Assembly: GCF_016920785.2 (NCBI RefSeq)
Contig: NW_024609846.1
Coordinates: 87,818,570 to 87,882,569 of the forward strand
Direction of reading: 5' to 3'
Length of the DNA: 64,000 bases
From: Ixodes scapularis
Taxonomy: Eukaryota > Arthropoda > Arachnida > Ixodida > Ixodidae
This document shows positions 9,698-19,620 of the stretch, piece by piece. Every line of letters begins with the position of its first letter. Within the stretch, counting starts at the first letter, position 1. A program made the translations under genes and the position numbers. The notes beneath the pieces were generated by a model, which did not search any database, was not told the DNA's origin, and was given only the letters and a program-made list of their open reading frames with translations.

Positions 9698-10471
9698 TCA
9701 GTGCCGGCCCCGGCCGTTTCCCGACGAGTGCTCGCAGGGTGGTACGCAGTTGCGTGCGGCGTTACCGTACTTGCGGTGATACCAGCATACCTTCTGCTGC
9801 TGTTGTTGTCGCGGCTTGGTACTCTGGTTAGACGGGTGGGAAACAGACTCCTGCAGTACAGCTACTGTGGCGGTTAGGCGCGATATCTCGTCTCGAATGT
9901 CTTGCAACTGGTCAGAAGTAGCTGGCTCTGGTCGCACGGCTGAGACAGAGGAAGAGGGCACGGCCATTAGTCTGTCGGCGAGCTCAGCCAACTTGGAGAG
10001 GTTCGTTTCCCCGGCGGAGATGAGTACCATCCGCACGTTTGTAGGAAGCCGCTGGAGGAAGAGTTCTCGGAGCATTATGCTGTCGAGATCCGTCGTCCTG
10101 GTCCCGAGCAGTTGTTGCATTTGACGGAGTAGCTGACTCGGTGTGCGGTCTCCGAGCTCAGTTTCGCGAAGCAGTTGCTGAAACCTCTGGGGTTCTGAAG
10201 GGGTAACCCTTCGAATGAGGGTCTCTTTAAGCGTCTTGTACGCATCCTCCGCGGGTGGAGCAAACAGCAAATCGCGGATCTCACACGCTGTAGCGGGCGG
10301 CAGACTACTCACCACGTGGTGGTATTTTGTGAGGTCTGCCGTGATGCGTCGTGCAGCGAATTGTGATTCCACTTGAATAAACCACAATTCTGGATCAGAG
10401 GTCCAGAAGGGCGGTAACTTGATGTTGACGGTGGAAACCGACAGGGGATCGTGCTGTTGTGGCGAGGGCAT
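9698..10471 (-). CDS. gag: gypsy Gag protein
   Basis: 257-residue ORF beginning with ATG only about 30 bp inside the 5' LTR. The N-terminal block (LPPFWTSDPELWFIQVESQF) is the start of the capsid-like region common in arthropod gypsy elements. A nucleocapsid-like zinc knuckle variant, CWYHRKYGNAARNC followed by VPPC, lies near the C-terminus after a basic, Gln-rich stretch. The protein would form the virus-like particle and package the element RNA. The frame is intact and ends at 9698, overlapping the start of the pol frame. Confidence 0.88.
   Translation of the reverse strand: MPSPQQHDPLSVSTVNIKLPPFWTSDPELWFIQVESQFAARRITADLTKYHHVVSSLPPATACEIRDLLFAPPAEDAYKTLKETLIRRVTPSEPQRFQQLLRETELGDRTPSQLLRQMQQLLGTRTTDLDSIMLRELFLQRLPTNVRMVLISAGETNLSKLAELADRLMAVPSSSVSAVRPEPATSDQLQDIRDEISRLTATVAVLQESVSHPSNQSTKPRQQQQQKVCWYHRKYGNAARNCVPPCEHSSGNGRGRH
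9716..9722 (-). promoter_or_regulatory. Predicted -1 ribosomal frameshift heptamer GGGAAAC
   Basis: On the minus strand, gag codons near its end read TCG GGA AAC GGC. GGGAAAC is therefore a canonical X-XXY-YYZ slippery site in the correct phase. Shifting -1 here enters a frame that is open continuously into pol, bypassing the gag stop at 9698-9700. GC-rich sequence immediately 3' (GGCCGGGGCCGG) could give the downstream structure. Confidence 0.75.
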
Positions 10472-10500
10472 GGCACTGCTGCCAAGTTCCGGGTCACCAA

Positions 10501-10696
10501 TGTTGAGGTGGCGAGCGAGGTCCGAGAAAGAACGACCTGAAAGCTTGCGTACCAGATCTCAACTGCTTTATTCTTCTTCCTCGTCGATCTCCTTTTTTTG
10601 TCTCCCCTAGCGGGAGTGAAAATCAATCATCTCCAATGAAGAAGTGCGCATGGTCGTTCTCGCGTGCGGCGAGCTGTGTGGCATTGAGCCACTACA
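10501..10696 (-). repeat. 5' LTR of the gypsy element
   Basis: 196 bp, TG...CA ended, with one visible difference from the LTR at 6266-6461. On the minus strand it would hold the element promoter and the RNA start. The target-site copy ACGT follows at 10697-10700, and the minisatellite resumes immediately. Confidence 0.92.
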
Positions 10697-11170
10697 ACGT
10701 CATCAGTGATGATGACGATGACGATGTGGATGCCGGTGACGTCATCAGTGATGATGACGATGACGATGTGGATGCCGGTGACGTCATCAGTGATGATGAC
10801 GATGACGATGTGGATGCCGGTGACGTCATCAGTGATGATGACGATGACGATGGGATGCCGGTGACGTCATCAGTGACGATGACGATGCGGATGCCGGTGA
10901 CGTCATCAGTGATGATGACGATGACGATGTGGATGCCGGTGACGTCATCAGTGATGATGACGATGACGATGTGGATGCCGGTGACGTCATCAGTAATGAT
11001 GACGATGACGATGCGGATGCCGGTGACGTCATCAGTGATGATGACGATGACGATGTGGATGCCGGGGACGTCATCACTGATGATGACGATGTGGATGCCG
11101 GTGACGTCATCAGTGATGATGACGATGACGATGTGGATGCCGGTGACGTCATGAGTGACGATGACGTCAT
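10697..11170. repeat. TGACGTCA-type minisatellite, right part of array A
   Basis: About a dozen tandem units contain GATGATGACGATGACGATG(T/C)GGATGCCGGTGACGTCATCA, unit about 42 bp, with little divergence. Each unit has one TGACGTCA. The units here are more homogeneous than in the left part. Reading frames through it are repeat artefacts. Confidence 0.9.
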
Positions 11171-11400
11171 CGGGGGGTCACGCGACATCGGCGGGGGTCA
11201 CGTGACCTCGAGGAGGGGGTCACGTGACCTCAGGGGAGCCACGTGACTTTGGGGGTCACGTGACCTCGGGGGGTCACGTGACCCACCACGAGGTCACGTG
11301 ACCCCGGTGGGGGCTCGCGCGGTGCATTATGGGACATTTCCCATGATGCACCGCGCGGTTACGCCGACGGCGACGCCGACGGCGACGGCGACGCCGCTCA
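11170..11400. repeat. GTCACGTGAC-type array and inverted GCATTATGGGA block of copy A
   Basis: Six or more spaced palindromes of GGTCACGTGACC type lie between 11178 and 11302. A near-perfect inverted repeat follows (about 11317-11358, GCGCGGTGCATTATGGGA with its complement), then (GACGGC)-like GC-rich repeats to about 11395. Confidence 0.85.
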
Positions 11401-11437
11401 AGCCGGAAACGGGCCCCTAAGAGCTACGCTCTAAAAA

Positions 11438-12151
11438 GTTAAAGCCGTTTACAACTCCCTGTAACACCGAATTAGTGCGCAGCTCTTGAGGAGGAGGAGG
11501 GAAGGGTACTGGGGGGGGTCAAGTGACCTGGGGGGTCACGTGACGTGGGGGGGGTCACGTGACGATGCCGATGATGCCATCAGTGACGTCACTGATGACG
11601 TCATCAGTGACGATGACGATGCGGATTCCGATGACGTCATCAGTGACGTCACTGATGACGTCGTCAGTGATGATGACGATGACAATGCGGATGCCGGTGA
11701 CGTCATCAGTGACGTCGCTGATGACGTCATCAGTGATGATGGCGATGACGATGCGGATGCCGGGGACGTCATCAGTGATGATGACGATGACGATGAGGAT
11801 GCCGGTGACGTCATCAGTGACGTCACTGGTGACGTCATCAGTGATGATGGTGATGACCATGTGGATGCCGGTGACGTCATCAGTGACGATGACGTCATCG
11901 GGGAGGTCACGTGACCTCGGCGGGGGGCCACGTGACCCTGGGGGGTCACGTGACGTCGGGGGTGTCACGTGACTTCGGGGAGGGGGGGTCACGTGACCTT
12001 GAAGGAGGGGGTCACGTGACCTCGGGAGGGGGGAGTCACGTGACCTTGGGGTGACCTTGGGATGACCTTGGGGTGACCTTGGTTACGCCGACGCCGACGA
12101 CGACGCCGCTCAAGCCGGGAACGGGCCCCTAAGAGCTACGCTCTAAAAAAA
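11438..12151 (+). mobile_element. Composite hairpin-ended repeat, copy B
   Basis: A complete, uninterrupted copy arranged directly after copy A. It starts at GTTAAAGCCGTTTACAACTCC, has the left hairpin region TGCGCAGCTCTTGAGG, and ends with the hairpin AAGAGCTACGCTCT and an A-run. The interior holds GTCACGTGAC palindromes at 11517-11570, a TGACGTCA minisatellite at about 11575-11895, and a longer GTCACGTGAC/GTGACCTTG array at 11900-12080. A GC-rich end follows. Confidence 0.7.
11575..12080. repeat. Two-part palindromic satellite of copy B
   Basis: The first part is TGACGTCA units (often double: TGACGTCACTGATGACGTCA). The second is spaced GTCACGTGAC units decaying into GGGGTGACCTTG repeats near 12045-12080. 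Both parts are dyad-symmetric at the unit level. No coding potential is claimed. Confidence 0.88.
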
Positions 12152-12364
12152 GCGCGCAAACGGACGAAGTAAGAGCATCACCGCATGATCAGAGAGCTGT
12201 GCTTGTGCACTTCCGCTCATACTTCGTTTGTTTTAACGTTGTTTTTAGTTCCTGAAAGCACTTTGCACGTCATAAGGCATCCATCGATCTTTGTTTGTTG
12301 CACGCGGAAAATAAAGTATAGGTATGTTTTCTAATGCAATTTACTCTCGCCTAATAGCAAACAT

Positions 12365-12643
12365 TTATCTTTTCTCTAGCAATGCCTGTATCTTTTTCTT
12401 CTCTCTTTCTTTGGAGACAGCACATTGAGTATCAAGAAGTAATTGATAAATCGTAAGTTTTCCTGGTCTCTCCGATTCAATGTTTGACAAAGTCGACATT
12501 ACATAATGATGATTCCTCACTTGAATGGAAATAATTGAACAGGGTTTCTGACATCTTTCAGGCGGTTGCTCAGAAGCCTCTATTCTAAGTCCTATTTCCG
12601 TAGCTACAGTCCTAAATATTTTAACTACGCCAAGTAGGTCCAA
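12365..12643 (-). CDS. Unrecognised open segment, possible exon or old element fragment
   Basis: A 92-codon open segment ending in a stop after LLEKR. It is rich in ordinary residues (contains RNHHYVMSTLSNIESE and ERPGKLTIYQLLLDTQ) and looks more protein-like than its surroundings. It has no ATG; the first codon at 12643 is TTG and the frame is open a little further upstream. The Lys/Glu-rich C-terminus (KEREKKKIQALLEKR) is probably helical. I do not recognise a family. It may be a terminal exon or a transposon remnant. Confidence 0.3.
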   Translation of the reverse strand: MDLLGVVKIFRTVATEIGLRIEASEQPPERCQKPCSIISIQVRNHHYVMSTLSNIESERPGKLTIYQLLLDTQCAVSKEREKKKIQALLEKR

Positions 12644-12659
12644 TTGCCCGTTTCTCGCG

Positions 12660-14690
12660 GACGCGTATAGCCAGAAAAAGGTCAGCGATTTTCATGTTGC
12701 TCACGTTGATGGTTGAGCTAGTTGGTAACGACATGAACAGAATAAAAGAAGATCGGCAGAAAACGCGGGAGCTAGCGCTGTTGTTTGGCAGTTTCCTTTT
12801 TTTCTGCCCTTGTCTTTACTTTGTTTTGACTATCAGCACGGAATCGATTTTTTTCGCGGCATGTTCCAAGATTCATAAGCTTTCTCCTCAGATGCACTGT
12901 ATTGTTCGGGACGGCAGCGTCAGCGAAAGGCTCTATTTTTGTTGCCCTCAAGGTTCTTGATTTATAAAACGTTATTTTGTACGTGTATTGACCTGATTAA
13001 AATTTCTTTTTTACTTTCTGATTGCCTTTTAAGGCGTTTTTTCGAAGGGGTTTTCTTTTTATTCTGGACCGGTAGTACAGACAAAAAGAAAACAGCGAGT
13101 TCAAACATGGGTGATATGGCGCAAAAAAAAATTGCAATAAATCAGCAAAAAAAAAATATTTTTTTTGGGGGGGTCTACAAAGGAATGCCGCTCTACGCCT
13201 GGTATCGTCGCATCGCCCTCTTTGAGGTTTGCATCGTTTCCGCTTCATCTCGTTAGAGACCCACTCAAATTTCTTCCATTCGCCGAATCTTGTTCCCAAG
13301 TTCCTTTGAAGCATTATACGGTCTCCTGCTTCCTGCTTCCTTGATCAAAACTCGATTTAAAAAGTACCTCATTTTACGCTGGATCAAGTTTAGGACTTTC
13401 GAAAATCCTCGACATCCCGGGAAACGAACAAAGCAGGCATAACCCTACAGAGTTTCGTTATAGAAAAGGAGCTAGAAAAAAAAAGTCCCCTTGACGAATG
13501 CGACGTAGAGTGAATGAGATGTGTCCTCGGGCTGAAATTCACTCTTGAATGGACGGATATGGATTCTGTCCGTATGTTTGAGCGCCGCGTACATCGGACG
13601 CATTTACTTTGCGAACTTGTCCTAGAAATTACAGGTGATTTTAGAAACTGCGGAAAATTATTAAACCAGCCAAAAAGCAAGCAAAACTAAAACATTTGAA
13701 GGAACAAAAATGAGAGACTCACAACTTTTTTCGACCAGCAAAAGCAGTCTTACACTGCCTGGCGCACTTAGACGGCCTCTGGAGTGTTTTTAAAATTTGT
13801 TTTTTATATTTTGCTAATTACCTTTTTTAGCACTACAACCTAATTTAATAAAAATATGGTTATATTTTTTTCAGAAAAATTTATGAAGCTCTTTTTTATT
13901 CATTACATGCTTTGTAACCTCTGTGTGTACGGTGGCACGGTCATAACAACTGCAAATAGAGTAACTTCAAATTCGATTCTTTCAATGCGACATCTGCGTC
14001 AAGTTAGCTACCCTGTTAACGTCGTGTTTTCTGAATAGTATTGAAATAATTTTTTAATCTTGGCAAAAACATTGATCCCTTGACGGGGAAACATTTCCCA
14101 CATTAAGGGTGGTGCAAATTGAATTTACGGAATACTTTTTTACTCGCATCATGGAGCGGGCGCGGTAGAAAGAGGCGCTTCTACCATCCCTCTGAAACTC
14201 ATGTTTACTGCGTTCTCCCTCTACAGTTTCTATATAGCCATTAATCTTAAGAAAAAAAAGCTAGTTTCTATCTCTAGCGATAAGCTCTACCACAACGAGT
14301 ATGGCGATGTCATGCATGTTTTAAGAAGTTAGAACGTACATCTTTGTCGATTTCGTAAATGTTTGATGTGCTACACAGTGCGGCCTACTCAAGGTTTCTT
14401 AATAATTTTGTGAACTAGGAAAATTCATAATTAGCTCGTTTCATTGGAGATAATTAAACGAATAGAGGCTTTATTTGGTATTCCCTCTCCCTATCGGGTT
14501 CTGTACCGCAAGGGAAATTTTATGCAAGAGAAATTTAACTTTGTATATGTATCTGTTTATTGATTTTATATGAATACCCTCAACGCACACAACAGAACTG
14601 AACGAAGCGGACAAATAAAATGAACATACGCACATAATAATCGATGTATCAGTAATTATAGCCATGGGAACGTTTAACACACAATGCAAA
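12660..14690. other. AT-rich stretch without supported genes
   Basis: Low-complexity A/T runs and short frames only. An A/T-rich block with KKK-type runs lies at 13080-13165. I see no domain, repeat pair or RNA gene here. Confidence 0.5.
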
Positions 14691-15075
14691 AAAATTAAAA
14701 AAAATCCCAAAATAGTATGGGCGATAACGGGATACAACAAATAATAGTATGAACTGCATCATGTAAGTGAACACCGTCACTAAGGCTGACAAGCGAGGCA
14801 GACTGGCGATTCAACTCAAGACACGGGTTTTTAAAGGAAAGGGTAAGAATAAATCGCTGTTTTGGGGTGAGGTTTGTCGACTTTAAGGCATTCGCCGAGA
14901 CGCGGTGCAATAAGAGAAGCAGGTTTATCAAAGCGTGATCTAAGCAAATGATTCCTGCGAGGATAAATCTTACGAAAGCGGTATAGGCCAGGTAGGCTCC
15001 TGCGAGTGACGAGAGAAGGAAGGTTAAGAGTGGTCTTCACATTCGTATGGTGTTGCCTGGAGCGCGTCTCCAAAT
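14690..15075 (-). pseudogene. LINE C-terminal fragment
   Basis: The minus strand reads TRSRQHHTNVKTTLNLPSL and DKPASLIAPRLGECLKVDKP from 15073 to about 14831. In another frame it continues with FKNPCLELNRQSASLVSLSDG near 14800. This pattern (a basic region, then a segment corresponding to the usual TRxxxEWNxLP motif) is the tail after RT in arthropod CR1/L2-like LINEs. At least one frameshift separates the halves. Confidence 0.6.
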
Positions 15076-15298
15076 GATGTGTTTAGCGTCCTATCCCGCC
15101 CGTATATCAAACGTGGTCCTAAAGCGGCAACAACTGACGTCAACAAAAGCCGGAGTGTCACGCTGTCGGATGTCGCGATCCTGGCGGTTGATCGTAAAAG
15201 TTCCGGCAAAAAACAAAAACAAAAAAAAACAGGAACAGCGCGAGTGTCGCGGTCGTCACGGCGTCCCCACTCCTGATTGCAGAAGCTTCCGTGGACTG

Positions 15299-16330
15299 CA
15301 GGGTTGCCAGGTGTTTGTACTCTGACCCGCCAAATTACTACGAAATATAGCCCAATAATAGCCAAATGTCAATCCCAAAAAATAGCCCAAAAATAGCCAA
15401 AAAAACTGACAATTCGACACTTTTGTTCTAAACACAAAAGTCGCATAATACATTTTTATACAGCAAATAGAAATATTCACACCACCAGCATCACAAGTAG
15501 TGTATCACTACTGCGTGATGCACGTTAAAGACCCAGATTAGCGGTTATACTGCGCTGGCTTAATTTCTCAGCTACAGCTGGGAGACTCGTCGCCCGTTGA
15601 GGCAGACCAAGTTCTAGGCTGTATAAACATACACACAACCCAATTTATTTTTCGCAGAACCAACGGCACAACACTGCGCACAAAACGAAACACGTGTCGT
15701 CCCGTTTTTTTCTGTCACCAGTCCAAGATTTTAGAACATAAAGCATGAACACCGTGTTGTGTGTTCTGCAACGGTGCCGAAATGCCCCCAAAATGGCGTC
15801 CCTTGCACCTTCGGCGAACTTCCTGAAACACTCGTACACGCGCATGGCAACGTACCTTCCACTGTATTGGGACGCTTAGTATCGGGGCATGGTGCCCAGA
15901 ATGACATCACGGGAAAACTATGCAAAATTAAACAAAAAAGTATGGGTGCACGCCAACCTAAAGAATGCGCAGAGCGGGTGCTGTGGGGGCCGCAAAGAAT
16001 TGCGCCGTCACTGGTTGAGATGGAGGAATAACAGCACACGCTTCCATTCGGACAAGTTTCGGGGGCAAACAATTGCACAAGGTGAGCAAAGAGCAGACGA
16101 ATTTGCTTGTTGTCGCGTACTTATCAGGGCTGACAGACTGAAGAGCCAAATGTTAACGTAACTTACTCTAAAATACCATATCAGAACCTATAAACCCAAG
16201 TGCTTTCAGGCATTTTGGCGTGCCCAACACGGGCCAGAAATAGCCCAAATAGCCAACTGCCATTTTTTCCCGCCAACTCCAAATAAAACTAGCCCAATTT
16301 GGCTATTTATAGCCCAACCTGGCAACCCTG
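15299..16330. mobile_element. Non-autonomous hAT-type element C
   Basis: The termini CAGGGTTGCCAGGT (15299-15312) and ACCTGGCAACCCTG (16317-16330) are perfect inverted repeats. They are flanked by an exact 8-bp duplication GTGGACTG (15291-15298 and 16331-16338). Subterminal DNA on both sides is packed with AATAGCCCAA/TTGGGCTATT motifs. The 1.0-kb length and lack of a transposase-like frame indicate a non-autonomous copy. Its target appears to be another inverted-repeat element (CGCGATCCTGGCGG at 15174 and its complement near 16389). Confidence 0.85.
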
Positions 16331-17054
16331 GTGGACTGCCAAGCTGAAGAGCGACCTGCAGCAGAACAGGCGTCTACCACATACACCGCCGCTGCCGTTA
16401 CACCGCCAGGATCGCGACCGGCGACAGCAGGACACTTGTATGACGTCATCAGGCGGAAATCGGGGGACTGCTTTTTTTTTAACGCGGCAAACAGACCAGT
16501 AAGGAAGACGCGTTCCAGGCGCCATAGCAATACGGTGATCATTGTAAAAAATAAAACGAAGCAAACTTCCCGCGGTTCCGTAAAGCCTCCAGTCTAGTAA
16601 TCAGTCTGACGTGACTGGGATTTCAAATCAATGATACACGTATCTAAAATGACAGCGAACGTAAGTAAGATACAAGCTTTTTATTGTTTTTCTTTTTATT
16701 TATAAGGATGAAGGTGTAAGAAAGGAGGTTATTTTTAAATACCCTAGCGTTCTATAGTTTTCGACGCTACGTGACCGATGTGCTATTGCCACGAAAGGTA
16801 AATCGTTACGTCCACGCCAAGATATGCGTATGCTATTACGAAAGAAAGCCATGAGCGGTTCGGAAAATAATCGGGACAAGGTAACTGGCTTCGTGAGATT
16901 CTCATTGACTTGCAATCGAAAATGCTATTGCATTCCATCTCCAACACGTCCGCCCAGCTGTGATGTTATCGAGGTCAGCTCGACGAGTTACAAAGTAAGA
17001 CTCACTATAGTTACTTGTCAGCAAACAACGCCACCACAAAAAAAGACGAACAGC

Positions 17055-17108
17055 ACAAGTAATAATAATAATAATCATAATAATAATATTAATAATATAA
17101 TAATGACA

Positions 17109-17141
<33 letters not shown>

Positions 17142-17280
17142 TTTATTCAACGGGAGCTAATATGCAAGATACAGAGACTTGTTTGTCCAAGCCAACGGAG
17201 GCTTCACGGACAGGACCCTGCAGTAATAGTAGTAATAATAGTAATAGTAATAATAATAATAATAATATTAATTTAAACTA
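17055..17280. repeat. AAT/AGT trinucleotide microsatellites
   Basis: (AAT)n tracts at 17059-17145 and an (AGT/AAT)n tract at 17222-17275. Asn- and Ile-rich frames here are translation artefacts. Confidence 0.9.
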
Positions 17281-17404
17281 AAAGTGCCCGAAAACAACCA
17301 CAATGGTCTATATTTCTAGACATAGGTGTACTTCCACACAAAGAATACTAAAAGAGTACAATACACAGAAATAAAAGTTAGTAAACTTTTATTCCTGGAA
17401 ATCA

Positions 17405-17755
17405 GTTTAGAGTCAAGCCGTATTTACCAAATCTCGATGTTTTTAAGTACTCTTTTCTTGTAAGAACAATTGAGGAGTGGAATAGTTTGGATGGCGACCT
17501 CTTTGTTGGGATTGGCTGTGCCGATAAGTTTGAAGCTGTATTCTTTGATTTATATGCAGAGCCATACTAGTATTCCTTGGTGGTGGTGACTTTCGGTAAT
17601 GTGGTTCAACCGAAATTGTACTCAAATGATTGTATTGCGGTGATTGTTCTTGATCTTTGGTTCTTTATTTCTGTTTTTTTATTGCTGTACACTCCTGAAA
17701 TAGTCCGGAAGGGCCTTCAGTATTGTTAATAAATAAATATATAATAAGTAAGAAG
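17405..17755 (+). pseudogene. LINE 3'-end fragment
   Basis: The + frame at about 17437-17570 reads FFKYSFLVRTIEEWNSLDGD. This is the C-terminal RTxxEWNSL motif that closes ORF2 in many arthropod LINEs. The following 3' UTR contains ACTCCTGAAATAGTCCGGAA and ends near 17755 in TTAATAAATAAATATATAA. Strongly 5'-truncated. Confidence 0.6.
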
Positions 17756-18514
17756 CGAATTACTCGACAGGCGGCGGAACTCCGAGGCCGATAGACATAC
17801 ATGTTTATGTGCCGAGTGGCGGCGTCGGTGTTGTAAAGCGACTGGATCTGAGAAAGGGGTGACATTTTAAATTTTGAACGAATATAAAAAGAGAATATAT
17901 AAATGATCTTGTAGCGCGAACATTGATATAAAAATTAGCTTTACGGAGGGGCTGAACCGAGTCACTCTCTGCAACCTTATGTAGAAAAACTATGTCACAA
18001 GTCTCCCTTCTCTTGGAATTGAAAGGTAAAGAGAAAAGGTTTACTAGATATTCACAGTCGTAATAAAAACGTCATTCTTAACACCTTCCATAAATTATAA
18101 GAGTACAATTTTTTTTTCAACGTGTTCAAAATTCATGACCTGAGTTTTTTAAATGGAATTCCATTTCATGGGCGCAAATTTAAGTCGCGATATAGCTAGA
18201 GTCGAATCAAGATGTAGGGTTCCTTAAATACATAGACAAGCGAGAAAAACATCCCAATAAAGTCATCTAAATTGTTTATGTAAAAAAAAAAGGAAACACC
18301 CCCAAATATTCTTGAGGTGCACCAGAAGGTACGGGTGGCTAAGGCGAGTCAGTTTCGTCGGCAGTGTCGGAGGTCTCGTTCAATATTTCCAAGACATATG
18401 CCTTAGAAATATGGACTGCCATAAATATTTATAAGATTTGTATCTCGAGCATCTATCAAATTTGTAGGAATGTTTTCGATGAGCGGCAATGTTTTTTTTT
18501 AAATTTAATATGTG

Positions 18515-18518
<4 letters not shown>

Positions 18519-18563
<45 letters not shown>
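18519..18563. repeat. (TA)n microsatellite
   Basis: About 22 uninterrupted TA dinucleotides. Confidence 0.95.
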
Positions 18564-18566
<3 letters not shown>

Positions 18567-19519
18567 GGGGTTGATATAGACGTTTTCTGTTTCCTGTCGT
18601 TCTCAGTCACGTGGGCTCCGTATCTGGTATGCGGGACGAAAATATAATAAAACATTTCAACCAGGAATATTCGGAAAACATAGGTCGGTCAACACAGGAA
18701 TGTGTGACAATCACGCATTTTTCGTAAACACCTTGCAGCGGCGTGGGGAGATCTAAATGATGTTTTACAGCATACCAGAAGTGACGATATTCAAGGTGAC
18801 TGCGCCCTAATGGAAAAGGTTATAGCTAGCGGGACGCTAGTTATTTTGGTGTCTTTTAGAGAAATATAAACAGAAAAATATAATGCTTCTGCTTATGATT
18901 GTGTCTATAAAATTGAATCTTGGCGAATGGTCCGAGATTGTAGACCAATATAGGTTATCCTAATATAAATCAATACAACATATTTCATTATGTTGAAACT
19001 CTGCCATTTATTTGTAGTATTCACATCTGCCGACATGCCAGATTCAGGGCACAGTTCTCAGTAGCAAGGAGCCTAAGCGACGGCAGACTGAGAGATGGGC
19101 ACTCGGGAAGTCGGAAAACACACCAGTTTTATTAGTGGTCAGGAAAACAAAAAATTACATTCGTCTTGGCACTTGTTTGCGTAATATTATAGTGTCTGGC
19201 AGCATAAGAAGCGCATATGAAACAAAAATTAATTTTCACACAAAATGGATCCAAAATTTTAGCAAGTTTTCCAGATCTTCGATTTTAAATACGATATTCA
19301 AGGAATAGTTATGATATTGAATTTACAAGAAAAAACGAATTGAGGTGCCGTCACAGATGCCAAATTTTTTAAAGGGAATTCAAATAACGCACACGACGGA
19401 GATTTGTGAACTTTGCCAAATGTCAACAAAATGACAGTATGGCGTTTAAAAGGATATTTATGCTATTTAAATATATTCCGACGTACGCATTTATATCAAA
19501 TCAAGGCGGCAAAAGGAAA

Positions 19520-19620
19520 CCCTTACAAAAATTATCAATAAGTTTAAATTGTGTTTTTAATGTATTTTTATAGAATACGTTTGAAACTCAACTGAAACTC
19601 ATTGATAATTTTTGTAAGGG
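19520..19620. repeat. 101-bp fold-back with 26-bp arms
   Basis: The left arm starts CCCTTACAAAAATTATCAAT (19520-19545). The right arm (19595-19620) is its complement with one mismatch. A spacer of about 50 bp separates them. Likely a tiny MITE. Confidence 0.65.

Larger units (their letters stand above)
6262..10700 (-). mobile_element. Ty3/gypsy LTR retrotransposon, nearly intact, with ACGT target duplication
   Basis: The element has two 196-bp LTRs, a gag ORF and a complete pol, all on the minus strand. It is flanked by a 4-bp duplication ACGT (6262-6265 and 10697-10700). A purine tract (AGAGGGGGAGTG) lies just inside the 3' LTR (about 6464-6475). A primer-binding-site candidate, TGGTGACCCGGAACTTGG, begins next to the 5' LTR at about 10499 (read on minus). 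The LTRs differ at only one base that I can see, so insertion was recent. No env-like ORF is present. It sits inside the TGACGTCA minisatellite of composite repeat A and entered at the ACGT core of one repeat unit. Confidence 0.93.
5815..11437 (+). mobile_element. Composite hairpin-ended repeat, copy A (interrupted by the gypsy element)
   Basis: The left end reads AAAGCCGCTTACAACTCCC, then TAACGCCGAATT, then the hairpin AGAGCGCAGCTCTT followed by GAGGAGGAGG. The right end reads CAAGCCGGAAACGGGCCCC followed by the mirror hairpin AAGAGCTACGCTCT and an A-run. The interior, after removing the gypsy insertion (6262-10700), is a TGACGTCA-type minisatellite, a GTCACGTGAC-type array and a GC-rich (GACGGC)n-like tail. 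Copies B, C and D share this order. No protein is encoded. The hairpins resemble those near Helitron 3' ends, and the A-run would also suit a retroposon; the class is undetermined. Confidence 0.65.

Noticed and set aside
10697..11170. Regularly spaced repeats that could suggest a CRISPR array
   Set aside because: The units are contiguous tandem repeats with no unique spacers and occur in an interspersed eukaryotic element, so this is a minisatellite.
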